Below are positions 1-9,073 of a stretch of DNA of 64,000 bases, in pieces. The notes beneath the pieces were generated by a model that made no database searches, was not told the origin of the DNA, and was given only the letters and a program-made list of their open reading frames with translations. The DNA is from Streptomyces sp. TG1A-60 (GTDB taxonomy: Bacteria > Actinomycetota > Actinomycetes > Streptomycetales > Streptomycetaceae). The position numbers and the translations under genes were made by a program. How positions within the stretch are numbered: the stretch's first letter is position 1; each line of letters opens with the position of its first letter. Location of the stretch: the NCBI RefSeq assembly GCF_037201975.1, contig NZ_CP147520.1, positions 5,394,001 to 5,458,000 on the forward strand, written 5' to 3'.

Positions 1-594
1 CCACCGGTTGGGGACGCGGGCGAGGGTCGTACGGGCCGCGGGGGTCAGCCGTACGTGGGGCGGTGTGACGATCTGGAGGGCCCGCCGGGACGCCACGGCC
101 GTGCGCATGATCTCCGCGAGCCAGGTGGTCAGGGCCACCACCGGGCGGTCGACGAGGACGACGGCCGCGTGGTCCGTCACCACGTCCACGGCGGGCTGCC
201 CGGACCCCGCCGACGGTACGGCGGACACGTCCACCACCTTCGTGCTCGCCGCCCCGGGAGGCCAGGTGGAGCCGCCCAGCAGGGCGTTGAGCCGCCCGCA
301 CACCACGCCGGCCAGCTGCTCCGCCTCCGGCACCGCCGTGGACGCCCGCGCCTCCGTCCACCAGAACGGGGCTTTGACGCTCAGCCCGAGCAGCCGCTCC
401 GCCTCCCCGGGCACCTGTACCAGCACCGGCGACTCCACGGACACCAGCGGACGCCCGCCGGGCCCGTGCAGCTGGACGACCGCTCCGTCGGCCGCCGCCG
501 ACAGGTCCAGATCGGCGCCACCGGCGTACAGGCTCGCCATGAGCGCCCACACGTGGGGCATCTTCGGGGTGAGGGCGATGACGTCCTTGGTCAC
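1..594 (-). CDS. DUF6177-type type VII secretion locus protein (3' end outside window)
   Basis: This frame starts at GTG 594 and stays open for 198 codons to the window edge, so its C-terminus is missing. The GTG overlaps the eccC stop codon (GTGA), which suggests translational coupling. The protein begins VTKDVIALTPKMPHVWAL and shows no signal peptide or obvious membrane segment in the visible part. From memory it resembles the DUF6177 family found next to Streptomyces ESX-like loci; the function is not established. Its place as the next gene after the EccC ATPase supports a role in type VII secretion. The family call rests on recall and context only. Confidence 0.7.
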   Translation of the reverse strand, partial: MTKDVIALTPKMPHVWALMASLYAGGADLDLSAAADGAVVQLHGPGGRPLVSVESPVLVQVPGEAERLLGLSVKAPFWWTEARASTAVPEAEQLAGVVCGRLNALLGGSTWPPGAASTKVVDVSAVPSAGSGQPAVDVVTDHAAVVLVDRPVVALTTWLAEIMRTAVASRRALQIVTPPHVRLTPAARTTLARVPNRW

Positions 595-3500
595 GGCGAG
601 AGTCCTTGGGGGTTTCCGTCGTCCGCCACGGCGGTCTGGACGAGTCGGTGGGCCCGGCCCCGGCGCACCAGCGTGCCGCGCCCCGTCGGCTGCGCCGAGG
701 CGTACAGGCCGGGGAGGAGCTGGCCCTCACCGCGCTCACCGGTCATCAGCAGCGCGGCCGTGCCCGTCTCGCGGAGGGTCTGGAGCAGCGGCTCGTACAT
801 CGCCCGGGAGGCACCCGCCACCCGGCGCGTGATCACGAAGTGCAGGCCGATGTCCTGCGCCGACGACACGTACGGCAGGAACGGTGCCAGCGGCTGCTGC
901 CCCGCGGTGGTGAGGATGTCGTAGTCGTCGACCAGGATCACGATCCGGGGGCCCTGGAACGCGGGCTCGTCGGTCGGCGCGTCCGGGTCGGCGGTCTCCG
1001 GCATCCGCTTCTCCAGCTCGCTCGCGATGCCCGTCGACAGCGCCGCCGCGAGCTTCGCGTTGTGCGCGTACCCGCCCCGGTACGGTTCCGGGATCACGCC
1101 CCGCAGTCCGCGCCGCGGGTCGAAGACCCCGAAGACCAGCTCCTCGTCCGAGTACCGCTCCACGAGCTGCGCCGCGACCAGCTTGAGCAGGTTCGTCTTG
1201 CCGCACTCGTTGTCGCCCAGGACCAGCAGATGCTGGTCCGAGCCGAACAGGTCCAGGAGGGCGGGGGCCAGGGCGTCCTGGTCCACGCCGATCGGGACCC
1301 GGTGCGGCTCGGCGACCGGTGACGGCAGTCGGCCGGACGGCAGCCGGGTCGGCAACACCCGTACGGGCGCGGCGAGTTCACCGTGCCAGGTGGAGCGGAT
1401 CGTACGGGCCGCGTCCTCCAGCGCCGGACCGAGGTCGCCCGTCGACGGCCGCCCGTCGAGGCGGGGGAGGGCGGCCTGCGCGAATAGCTTGCCGTCGGTC
1501 AGGACCCGTCCCGGGGTGTCGGGCGACAGCGTCTGGGAGAGCTTGCGGTCCACGCTGGAATCGCTCGGGTCGTTGAGCCGCAGCTCCACCCGCGTCCCGA
1601 ACATCGACTGCGTCGCGATGCGCACGTCGTTCCAGCGCAGCATGCCACCGACGACATGGATGCCGTAGCCGCCACCGCGCTTGAGCAGGTCCACGACCGT
1701 GTCGTCCAGCTCGGCGAACTCGTCGCGCAGCGCGCCGAACCCGTCGATGAGCAGGACGATGTCGGTGGATCCCAGTTCACGCAGCCTGCCCTGCGCGCGA
1801 AGCCGCCGCAGCTGGTCGACGGAGTCGATCCCGTGCTCGCGGAACAGCTCCTCCCGCTCGGTCAGCATCGTCCGCACCTCGGCGACCGTCCGCGCCGCCC
1901 GCTCCCGGTCGGCCCGCCCGGCGATCCCGCCGACGTGCGGCAGCCCGGAGAGGGCGGACAGGCCGCCACCGACCAGGTCCAGTCCGTAGAGGGCGACCTC
2001 GGCGGGCGTGTGGGTGGTGGCGAGCGAGAGCGCGAGGGTCCGCAGCAGCGTCGTCTTGCCGGACTGCGGGCCGCCGATCACCGCCGCGTGACCGCCCGCC
2101 ACCGTCAGATCGAGCACCCAGTGGCCCTGCCACTGCTTGGCCGGATCGTCCAGCACACCGAGCGGCACCCGCAACGGGCCCTCGGACGCCGACAGTCGAA
2201 GCCCGCGCTCGTCCACCTGCACGGGCCCGGCCGCCGCGTCCAGCGTGATCGCGTCCGGCAGCGGCGGCAGCCAGATCCGGCGCACCGGCCGTGCGGCGGA
2301 GGCGAGTTGGTCCACCATCACCGACATCACCGTCGGCCCGGTCTCCCGCTTGGCCGCCTTCGGCTCCTGTGGCGCGTCACTCGCGGCGGGTGCGTCGGCG
2401 AGCGTGTTGTACGTCGGATACGGCCAGGCCAGCGGCGTGTCGTCCTCCTGCGCGACGAGGGCCGGGCCCCGGTAGGCGCCGGACACGTACCCCGCCTTGA
2501 ACCGCTCGTACGTCGACGTGTCCACCTTCAGGTAGCCGAAGCCCGGCAGCGGCGGAAGGTGGAAGGCGTCGGTGGTGTCCAGCACGGTCCGCGACTCGTC
2601 GGCGGAGAAGGTGCGCAGCCCCAGCCGATACGAGAGATAGGTGTCCAGGCCCTTGAGCTTGCCGCCCTCGATGCGCTGGCTGGACAGCAGGAGGTGGACG
2701 CCGATGGAGCGGCCGATACGGCCGATGGAGAGGAACAGGTCGATGAAGTCCGGTTTGGCGGTGAGGAGTTCACCGAACTCGTCGATCACGACGAAGAGAT
2801 GCGGGAGCGGGTCGAGGTCCGGTCGCCCGGTCGCGCGCAGCGCCGCGTAGTGCCCGATGTCGGCCACGTTCCCCGCGTCCTTCAGCACCTGCTGACGGCG
2901 CTTGACCTCGCCCGCGAGGCTGGAGTGCACGCGCTCGACGAGCCCGGCCTGGTTCTCCAGGTTGGTGATCACACCGGCCACGTGCGGGAGATCGGTGAAG
3001 GGTGCGAAGGTCGCCCCGCCCTTGTAGTCGACCAGGACGAGCGCCAGGTCCTCGGGGGAGTGGGTGGCGGCGAGCGCCAGCACCAGTGTGCGCAGCAGTT
3101 CGCTCTTGCCGGAACCCGTCGCGCCCACACACAGCCCGTGCGGGCCCATGCCCAGCTCGGAGGACTCCTTGAGGTCGAGCAGCACCGGCTCGTGACGGTC
3201 GGTCAGTCCGATGGGCACCCGCAGGAACTCACGCTCACCGCGCGGTGCCCACAGATCGGCCAGGTCCAGCACGGCCGGATCGTCGATGCCGAGGAGGCCC
3301 GGGAAGTCGACGGGTCCGGTGACCGGGGTGCCCTCGGCGGCCGACTCGGCCGACAGCCGGAGCGGCGCGAGCAGCCGGGCGATCCCCTCGGCACCGGCGG
3401 CGGTGACGTCGTCGGAGGTGCCCTGCGCCGTGGCGGCCGGCTGCCCCTCGCCGGCCGCCCTCGCATGCGGGTCGCGCAGGTCCTCCACGACGACCTGCCC

Positions 3501-4619
3501 GCCCCGCACGGTGATCCGCACCGACACCTGGTCCGGCTCGTGCACCTGTTCCGCCAGCAGATGCAGCACGGTGACGCCCATGTCCGCCAGCCCGACCGCC
3601 GTGTCGGGGCGCGGCAGTTCGGCGGCCGTCTCCCCGTACTCGTCGCTCACGACGAGCATGCGGGACGCCAGCCGGAGCGCGCCCCGGTCGGCGAGCCCCC
3701 GGCGCACCTCCGCCGCGTACGAGGCCCGTCGGCCCAGCTCGTGCCGGACGTGCCGGGCCAGCTGCGGCAGGCTCGGCGCGATCCGGCGGGCCGCGACCGG
3801 ACCGTCGTGCTCCTGCCCGTCCAGCACGTGGGGCAGCCACTTGGCCCACTCCCAGTCGGACAGCCGCTCGCCCGGCACCCCGAGCGCCACGGCCACGTCG
3901 TCCGGCGCGTGGGTGACGGCGACCTGGACGAGGAGCGCGCGGGCCACCCGCAGCACACCCTCCCGGTCGCCCACCACGCTGACGTTGCCCGCGCGGTCCA
4001 GCGGCACGGTGACCGGGCAGTCATTGGCCACCGAGTAGCGGGCCAGCAGCGCCCGCGCCTCGTTCAGCATGAACGGGTCCGGCGGCGTCAGCACCCCGCC
4101 CTGGTTCTGCCCGATGGCCAGCTCCGCCACGGGCACGTCACCGGTACCGACCCGCACCCGCAGGAAGTCCGGGTCCTGCCGCCGCCGCTCCCAGAGCCGG
4201 GCGGGGTCGCGCACCAGGTCGTACAGCGCCTCCGGGGGCGGGTTCAGCACCCGCGCCTGCTGCCGCCGGTTCCGCTCGTCGGTCCCGAACTCCTCGCGCA
4301 GCTCCTCCAGATACTCCAGATACCGTTCCCGCTGCGTACGCCGGGTGCGCTGGGCCTTGCCGCGCTGGGAGAGGAAGAGGGCGACCGCGCCGAGCAGCGC
4401 GAAGACCAGCACGACCGCGCCGAGCGCCGCGAACCGGCTGCTCCGGATCACGGTCATCATCACGACCGAGCCCATGACACCCGCCATCGGCAGCAACGCC
4501 GTCGCCGCCGACCCCGCCTTGCCCTCCGGCAGGTTCGGTGGCGGCTCGATCGTCCGCGCCGCGGTCGCACCGAGCGGGCGGGTGCGCCGCGCGGGCCGAT
4601 GGATCACCTGCTGGGTCAC
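591..4619 (-). CDS. eccC: Type VII secretion FtsK/SpoIIIE-family ATPase EccC (fused EccCa-EccCb)
   Basis: A 1342-residue motor ATPase of the ESX/type VII secretion membrane complex, which recruits WXG100 substrates and powers export. Two membrane segments lie near residues 40-85. Three P-loop modules follow: GATGSGKSE near residue 500, GGPQSGKTT near 850 and GDNECGKTN near 1140. The first module also has Walker B-type VVIDEFGEL. Three modules in one chain match fused EccCa/EccCb proteins rather than the split mycobacterial arrangement. The third P-loop has Cys before GKT, an unusual residue there. Start is GTG 4619. It is downstream of the EspI-like gene and overlaps the DUF6177 gene by 4 nt. 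Confidence 0.95.
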   Translation of the reverse strand: MTQQVIHRPARRTRPLGATAARTIEPPPNLPEGKAGSAATALLPMAGVMGSVVMMTVIRSSRFAALGAVVLVFALLGAVALFLSQRGKAQRTRRTQRERYLEYLEELREEFGTDERNRRQQARVLNPPPEALYDLVRDPARLWERRRQDPDFLRVRVGTGDVPVAELAIGQNQGGVLTPPDPFMLNEARALLARYSVANDCPVTVPLDRAGNVSVVGDREGVLRVARALLVQVAVTHAPDDVAVALGVPGERLSDWEWAKWLPHVLDGQEHDGPVAARRIAPSLPQLARHVRHELGRRASYAAEVRRGLADRGALRLASRMLVVSDEYGETAAELPRPDTAVGLADMGVTVLHLLAEQVHEPDQVSVRITVRGGQVVVEDLRDPHARAAGEGQPAATAQGTSDDVTAAGAEGIARLLAPLRLSAESAAEGTPVTGPVDFPGLLGIDDPAVLDLADLWAPRGEREFLRVPIGLTDRHEPVLLDLKESSELGMGPHGLCVGATGSGKSELLRTLVLALAATHSPEDLALVLVDYKGGATFAPFTDLPHVAGVITNLENQAGLVERVHSSLAGEVKRRQQVLKDAGNVADIGHYAALRATGRPDLDPLPHLFVVIDEFGELLTAKPDFIDLFLSIGRIGRSIGVHLLLSSQRIEGGKLKGLDTYLSYRLGLRTFSADESRTVLDTTDAFHLPPLPGFGYLKVDTSTYERFKAGYVSGAYRGPALVAQEDDTPLAWPYPTYNTLADAPAASDAPQEPKAAKRETGPTVMSVMVDQLASAARPVRRIWLPPLPDAITLDAAAGPVQVDERGLRLSASEGPLRVPLGVLDDPAKQWQGHWVLDLTVAGGHAAVIGGPQSGKTTLLRTLALSLATTHTPAEVALYGLDLVGGGLSALSGLPHVGGIAGRADRERAARTVAEVRTMLTEREELFREHGIDSVDQLRRLRAQGRLRELGSTDIVLLIDGFGALRDEFAELDDTVVDLLKRGGGYGIHVVGGMLRWNDVRIATQSMFGTRVELRLNDPSDSSVDRKLSQTLSPDTPGRVLTDGKLFAQAALPRLDGRPSTGDLGPALEDAARTIRSTWHGELAAPVRVLPTRLPSGRLPSPVAEPHRVPIGVDQDALAPALLDLFGSDQHLLVLGDNECGKTNLLKLVAAQLVERYSDEELVFGVFDPRRGLRGVIPEPYRGGYAHNAKLAAALSTGIASELEKRMPETADPDAPTDEPAFQGPRIVILVDDYDILTTAGQQPLAPFLPYVSSAQDIGLHFVITRRVAGASRAMYEPLLQTLRETGTAALLMTGERGEGQLLPGLYASAQPTGRGTLVRRGRAHRLVQTAVADDGNPQGLSP

Positions 4620-4650
4620 GGACGGACCCCTTCTTCCTGTCGGTGGTAGC

Positions 4651-6264
4651 TCATCGCATCCTCACCGCCCGGGTCATCGCCTCCGCCGCCAGTTTGATCG
4701 CCGCGTCGCGGGTCTCCTGGCCCAGCAGGGCGGTGCGTATGGGGCCGCCCTGGGCGAGGTGCCGGTCGTAGGGGACGGCGACGACGTGGACGCCGGACTC
4801 CTTGAGGTGGGCGACGGCCGTCCTGCGGTCCAGCGTGAGGTCGGGGGAGTTGGCCGTCAGCGCGACGACCGTCGAGGCGAGCGCGGAGTGCGGCAACCGG
4901 CCGAGCCAGTCCAGGACCTGGCGGGTTCCGTTGACGCCCTCGGCGGTCATCGGGGCGACGACCACGCGGGCGTGTGCCGTGTCCATCGCCGTACGGGCCA
5001 CCTCGCCCGGCAGCGTCTCGCAGTCCACCACCGTCACCGCGAAGTAGCGCCGCAGCGCGAGCGTCACCGTGCGGTACGTACGGATGTCCAGCGGGGCGCC
5101 GACCCGGCCCTGGCTCGCGGGCAGCAGCCAGCCGCCGTCCGACACCGGCACCAGGTACCCGGTGACGTCGGTGAGCTGCATCGCCGGGTTCAGGATCCGC
5201 GCGAGATCGGCCGCCGCCCAGCGCACCGACTCCGCCCCCATCCGCACGGGCAGGGTGCCGAGCGCCGCGTCCGCCTCCAGCGTGAGCACCGGGTCGTGCC
5301 GGTAGTGGTTGAACGTCCGCCCCAGCAGCGCGGTCATCGTCGACTTCCCGACCCCGCCCCGGATGGACGTCACGGCGATCACCCGCCCCGTCGTCACCGG
5401 CTGCTGCAACTCCCGCGCGATCCGCGTCTCCTCCGCCACGTCCCGCGCGGCGGACGACGTGAGCTTCCGGATCGACCGCCCCGTACGCCGGGTCACCGAG
5501 TCCCCGTGCTGGGGCCGCCCGAGCGCGTGGGCGAGCCTCGGGTCGATCGTGGGCACCGAGTCGGGGGTGGGCAGGGGGGACCGGGGCATACGGGAGCCCC
5601 GGGGAGCGGGTGCGGCCGGGGAGGTCCCGGGCGCCGGAGAGGGGTGCCCGCCGGGTTCCCCGGCCTGCCCCGGCCCAGCCGGATCGCCGGGGGCGCCCGG
5701 GGTCTGCGCCCCGGCGTGCGGGAGGCCCGCGCGGGGATCCGCGACGGGAGTGTGCGGCGCGGGCGGCTGCACGACGGGCCGCGCGACCGGCGGCTGCACG
5801 ACGGGCGTCGGATGTGCGGGCTCCTGTGCGTCGGGCCTCGCCTGAAGCGGCTCAGGTTGCACCGGCTCAGGCTGAACCCCCGCAGGCTGAACCGGCAGCG
5901 GCTGCACAGGCCCCGATTGAACGGGCAGTGGCCGCTCGGGCACCGAGCGCACGGGCCGCTCACCCTCGGCCCCCTCCGAAGGCCCGGACGGCACGGACGG
6001 CACGGATGGCTCGGGCGACACCGACCGCGCCGACGGCTCGGACGGCACCGACCGCACCAACCTCAGCGTCGGCTCGGCCCGCCGGGCCGGTGCTCCGGGC
6101 GCCCCCGCCGCACCGGACGCCGAACCCGCGTCAGCCGCTGTACCCGCGTCCGCGTCAGCCTCCGCACCCGCGCCGGAGCCCCTGTCCCCGCCGGGACCGT
6201 CCCCGGCCCCCGCCTGCCCCAGCTCGCGCAGTACATCCCGCTGCCAGTCCTCTGCCTGCGCCAT
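4651..6264 (-). CDS. EspI-like MinD/ParA ATPase with proline-rich N-terminus
   Basis: A 537-residue protein. Residues about 15-240 are low-complexity Pro/Ala/Glu/Val sequence with repeats such as VQPEPVQPEPLQ. The second half is a MinD/ParA-type ATPase with deviant Walker A RGGVGKST near residue 305. This two-part layout resembles mycobacterial EspI, a Pro-rich MinD-like protein encoded in ESX-1 loci and linked to control of secretion. I chose ATG 6264 (MAQAEDWQRDVLREL), 16 nt after the eccD stop; the frame is open further upstream but there overlaps eccD. It probably acts as a cytosolic regulator or assembly factor of the secretion complex. Family fit is good; function is inferred. Confidence 0.85.
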   Translation of the reverse strand: MAQAEDWQRDVLRELGQAGAGDGPGGDRGSGAGAEADADAGTAADAGSASGAAGAPGAPARRAEPTLRLVRSVPSEPSARSVSPEPSVPSVPSGPSEGAEGERPVRSVPERPLPVQSGPVQPLPVQPAGVQPEPVQPEPLQARPDAQEPAHPTPVVQPPVARPVVQPPAPHTPVADPRAGLPHAGAQTPGAPGDPAGPGQAGEPGGHPSPAPGTSPAAPAPRGSRMPRSPLPTPDSVPTIDPRLAHALGRPQHGDSVTRRTGRSIRKLTSSAARDVAEETRIARELQQPVTTGRVIAVTSIRGGVGKSTMTALLGRTFNHYRHDPVLTLEADAALGTLPVRMGAESVRWAAADLARILNPAMQLTDVTGYLVPVSDGGWLLPASQGRVGAPLDIRTYRTVTLALRRYFAVTVVDCETLPGEVARTAMDTAHARVVVAPMTAEGVNGTRQVLDWLGRLPHSALASTVVALTANSPDLTLDRRTAVAHLKESGVHVVAVPYDRHLAQGGPIRTALLGQETRDAAIKLAAEAMTRAVRMR

Positions 6265-6280
6265 GTGCGGTCCCCAGCTC

Positions 6281-7669
6281 CTAAGCGAAGGTGTCGAGCA
6301 GTCGTCCGTACACGCCGAACACGCCGACGAGCAGCGGGAGCAGGGTGATGACGCCGATGGTCTCCAGGGTGTCGCCGAGGCGCCGGAGCCGTACGCGTAC
6401 GTGCTCGGCGGGCTCCACGGCGAGCACCAGCAGCGGCAGGACGGCGAGGAGGACGAGAACGGCGAGCGGACCGGCCGCCGCACCGGAGTGCTCCAGCCAG
6501 GCCGAGACCAGCCGCACGGCGAGCACGGCCGCCGCAGCGATCAGCACCACGACCTCGGCGACCAGCGGGAACGCCCGCGCGCGCAGGGCGAGGACGACCA
6601 TGGTGACGACGGCCAGCAGGACGGTCCACCGGGTGGGCGCGCGCAGGGCGAACACCCCGGCGGCGGTCGCCGAGACGGCCATGGTGACCGTGGCGAGGAC
6701 GAGCCCCCGGTGCGTGGCGGTGAGGGCCGCCGCCACCTGGAGGCGGCTCACGGAGGCCCCGCCGGAGCGCCGGTCGTCGAGGCCGGAGAGCCCCGACGCC
6801 ATCAACGCCAGCCGGGGCAGCAGCCCGAGGACGATCACGGAGACCACCGCGAGGACCGCCCCCATCTCGGCCTGGTCCGCCGCCGACAGCGACACCCCGC
6901 CCGACACGAACGCGGCGACCCCCAGCCAGCACACCGCGGCCCCGGCCAGCGCCCCGGCTCCTACCAGCCCGCCCCGCCCGAGAGGGGTGAACAGACCGAG
7001 CAGGGCGAGGGTCACGACCCCGGCCGCAGCCATCGCCGCGACCCGGGGTGTGCCGGACCAGTCCTGGGCCTGAGTCAGTGTCGAGGCACCGAGCAGGCCC
7101 AGCGCACCGGCCGTGGCGATCAGGGTCGTCGCCAGTCCCCGCTTCCCGAGCCGCCCCAGCAGCGCGCCCGCGAGCGCGGCCACCACAGCGGCGGTGAGGA
7201 GCGCGCCGGCCACGGCCCGGGGCTCGTACTCGGCCCGCGCGAACGTCCCGGCGGCCAGCGCCCAGCCGACCGTGGCGAGCCCGGCGGTGATGCGACGGGT
7301 GGCCGGACGCCAGCGCCAGGCACGGGCGCCCAGATCCTCGGCCGCCTCGTCCGTGACGTCGTGCACGACGGGTGCCGACGGCGCGTCCTCGGCCCGGACG
7401 AGCCGCAGCACGGCGCCGTCCGGGATCCCGGCCGTCTCCAGCGTGCTGTCGTGCGCGAGCGCGGAACCATCGGCGGTGACGAGATGGCGCAGTTCGGGCC
7501 GCCCGCCGACCTGGTCGTCGAGCAGCCGCATGATCTCCGGCAGCAGCAGGCCGACCGGCTCCCGCGAGGGCAGCACGAGGTCCACACGCCGCCGCTCGCC
7601 CACCAGCGTGACCCGGCTGAGCGCCGTCCGCACACCGTCCGTGGTCTGCCCCAAGGCCCCCGTAGACAT
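6281..7669 (-). CDS. eccD: Type VII secretion integral membrane protein EccD
   Basis: A 462-residue polytopic membrane protein. The first ~90 residues resemble the YukD ubiquitin-like domain (RVTLVGERRRVDLVLP onward). After a linker and the basic stretch RAWRWRPATRR come about eleven hydrophobic segments to the C-terminus. This is the EccD layout; EccD forms the membrane vestibule of ESX secretion systems. The preferred start is ATG 7669 (MSTGALGQ); an adjacent in-frame GTG at 7672 is equally possible, and neither has a clear ribosome binding site. The gene lies between the one-TM protein and the EspI-like ATPase in one minus-strand operon. Confidence 0.93.
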   Translation of the reverse strand: MSTGALGQTTDGVRTALSRVTLVGERRRVDLVLPSREPVGLLLPEIMRLLDDQVGGRPELRHLVTADGSALAHDSTLETAGIPDGAVLRLVRAEDAPSAPVVHDVTDEAAEDLGARAWRWRPATRRITAGLATVGWALAAGTFARAEYEPRAVAGALLTAAVVAALAGALLGRLGKRGLATTLIATAGALGLLGASTLTQAQDWSGTPRVAAMAAAGVVTLALLGLFTPLGRGGLVGAGALAGAAVCWLGVAAFVSGGVSLSAADQAEMGAVLAVVSVIVLGLLPRLALMASGLSGLDDRRSGGASVSRLQVAAALTATHRGLVLATVTMAVSATAAGVFALRAPTRWTVLLAVVTMVVLALRARAFPLVAEVVVLIAAAAVLAVRLVSAWLEHSGAAAGPLAVLVLLAVLPLLVLAVEPAEHVRVRLRRLGDTLETIGVITLLPLLVGVFGVYGRLLDTFA

Positions 7670-7685
7670 CACGCGTTCGAACCTA

Positions 7686-8024
7686 TCACCGGGTAGAAGC
7701 GCTGTTCGGAGCTGTGGAAACGCCCGGCGACGGCGTGACCGACGGCGTGACCGACGGCCGCACCGAACTCCCGTACGGACTCTTGCCGATGATGCGGTTC
7801 GACACGAAAGACCACCCCACACATCCCGCGCACAGCACCGCCGCGATGACGATCCCGACGAAGACCTTCCCGACCCGTTCGTCCACCGAGCGCCGCTGCC
7901 GCTGCGCCCCGAACAGCAGGGCGTCGCGCAGCCGTCGGCGGCGCACCGACACCGACTCCAGCAACTGGCTGTCGTAATCCTGCGCCGCCACGGCCGCCTT
8001 CCCCCACTCCCTCACGTCACCCAC
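7686..8024 (-). CDS. Small single-pass membrane protein of the type VII secretion locus
   Basis: A 112-residue protein from GTG 8024. A basic cytosolic stretch of about 55 residues (SVRRRRLRDALLFGAQRQRR) precedes one transmembrane helix (VFVGIVIAAVLCAGCVGWSF). A short Ser/Pro/Thr-rich tail follows. It lies between the WXG100-like gene and eccD on the same strand, ending 16 nt before eccD begins. It is not one of the named core Ecc proteins that I can identify. I infer an accessory membrane component. High third-position GC and tight packing support it being a real gene. Confidence 0.75.
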   Translation of the reverse strand: MGDVREWGKAAVAAQDYDSQLLESVSVRRRRLRDALLFGAQRQRRSVDERVGKVFVGIVIAAVLCAGCVGWSFVSNRIIGKSPYGSSVRPSVTPSVTPSPGVSTAPNSASTR

Positions 8025-8055
8025 GTACGCGCGTCCGTCGCCGGCGCGCCCCGGC

Positions 8056-8367
8056 TCAGCCGATCTGGTCGACCGCCGCGCGGGCCTTGGCCAGCGTGGA
8101 CTGGGCCGTGCCGTCGTTCTGTTCCAGCGTGGTGCGGACCAGGCGGATGATCTCGCGCACCTCGCCCGCGGCCTTCTGCCAGCGGGCTTCCTTGCCGTGG
8201 TAGTCGTCCGAGACGCCGTCGGCCTGGAACTCCGTCATCGCGGCCTTGACGGCTGCGTCGCGGTCGCTGAGCACCCGCTCCAACTGCCCCACGATCGTGC
8301 CGAGCGAGGTCTGCACCTCGCCCGAGGCCCCGGTGTCGTACGAACGGCGGTCCTGGTTCTGACCCAT
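8056..8367 (-). CDS. WXG100-superfamily small secreted protein (YxG variant)
   Basis: A 103-residue, probably all-helical protein from ATG 8367, preceded by AGGAGG about ten bases upstream. The helix-turn-helix hairpin expected of WXG100 proteins sits mid-sequence at DDYHGKEARWQKA. The canonical Trp-x-Gly is replaced by Tyr-His-Gly, and a Trp occurs six residues after the Tyr. Proteins of this kind are exported as heterodimers by EccC-driven ESX systems; the neighbouring gene encodes the likely partner. Which of the two is EsxA and which EsxB cannot be decided from this sequence. Confidence 0.85.
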   Translation of the reverse strand: MGQNQDRRSYDTGASGEVQTSLGTIVGQLERVLSDRDAAVKAAMTEFQADGVSDDYHGKEARWQKAAGEVREIIRLVRTTLEQNDGTAQSTLAKARAAVDQIG

Positions 8368-8406
8368 GTGGATCCCCCTCCTGATGCTCTCGAAGCTCTC
8401 GGTGGC

Positions 8407-8739
8407 TTATCGGGCGCCGAAGCGGGCCCCGTCGAAGTTGGCCAGGCCCATGTTCTGGTTGGCGTTGTCCTGGGACTCCACGTCACCGGTGCCGAACGCG
8501 TTGTCCATGCCCGACTGACCGCCCAGGATCGCGGCGAGCGAGCCGTTCAGGTCGGCGGTGATCTCGTCCGCGCGGTTCTTGAACGAGTCGAACGCCACCT
8601 TGCCGGCGCCGTTGAACTTGCCCTCCAGCGGTTCCGCCGCGCTGATCAGCAACTGGATCAGCGTTCCCAGGTCGTCGCTCGATCCCAGTGTGCTCTTGCC
8701 GAGGTCCGCCAGGGTCGTCGACCCCATGTCGAACTTCAC
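8407..8739 (-). CDS. WXG100-superfamily small secreted protein (FxG variant)
   Basis: A 110-residue helical protein, first in the type VII operon. The hairpin motif is KFNGAGKVAFDSF, with Phe-Asn-Gly in place of Trp-x-Gly. The C-terminal tail is Gly/Asn-rich (DNANQNMGLANFDG) and probably flexible. I chose GTG 8739 (VKFDMGSTTLADLG) because GGGGGTGG sits seven bases upstream. An in-frame GTG at 8769 would add ten residues (TQTDGGGHD) and cannot be excluded. Paired with the next gene, it is expected to form the heterodimer exported by the EccC/EccD machinery. Confidence 0.85.
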   Translation of the reverse strand: MKFDMGSTTLADLGKSTLGSSDDLGTLIQLLISAAEPLEGKFNGAGKVAFDSFKNRADEITADLNGSLAAILGGQSGMDNAFGTGDVESQDNANQNMGLANFDGARFGAR

Positions 8740-8798
8740 GTCGTGTCCACCCCCGTCTGTCTGGGTCACCTACGTCTCGAACATGCTCTCCCACACCG

Positions 8799-8814
8799 CG
8801 TTGCACCCGCAACG
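8799..8814. promoter_or_regulatory. Inverted repeat upstream of the type VII operon
   Basis: CGTTGC-ACCC-GCAACG is a perfect 6-bp inverted repeat about 60 bp upstream of the first WXG100-like gene. Its position suggests an operator, but I recognise no regulator for it. The rest of the 8770-9008 stretch holds no gene I can support. Confidence 0.3.
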
Positions 8815-9008
8815 AGCTTGCCTGTGAAGTGACATCATCGGGACATAGTTCGAACGGGCCTGTGGCGCGGTCGGCCCCGACCGGATGCCGAAAGAACTCT
8901 CGTGACACCGTGCAACCCTCTCCGTGCGTCGCGTGTCGTACGTGGCATCAGGACTTCTCGGAGGGGGATCCGGGGGGATCGCGGGAGTTCTGACACGGAG
9001 GGGAAAGC

Positions 9009-9039
9009 CGAGGGGCCCGGTCGAGGACCGGGCCCCTCG
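9009..9039 (-). terminator. Terminator after rbsD
   Basis: A 14-bp perfect stem (CGAGGGGCCCGGTC) with a 3-nt loop lies 35 bp downstream of the rbsD stop. On the minus strand a short CTTT run follows. It separates the ribose genes from the type VII operon. Confidence 0.75.
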
Positions 9040-9073
9040 AAACGTGTCCACCCGCTCAAAGGTGGCCACCCGC

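Noticed and set aside
1656..4649. Very long open frame on the plus strand opposite eccC
   Set aside because: It is antisense to the clear three-module EccC ATPase, has no domain I recognise and is Arg/Gly/Pro/Gln-rich, as expected of a high-GC shadow frame.
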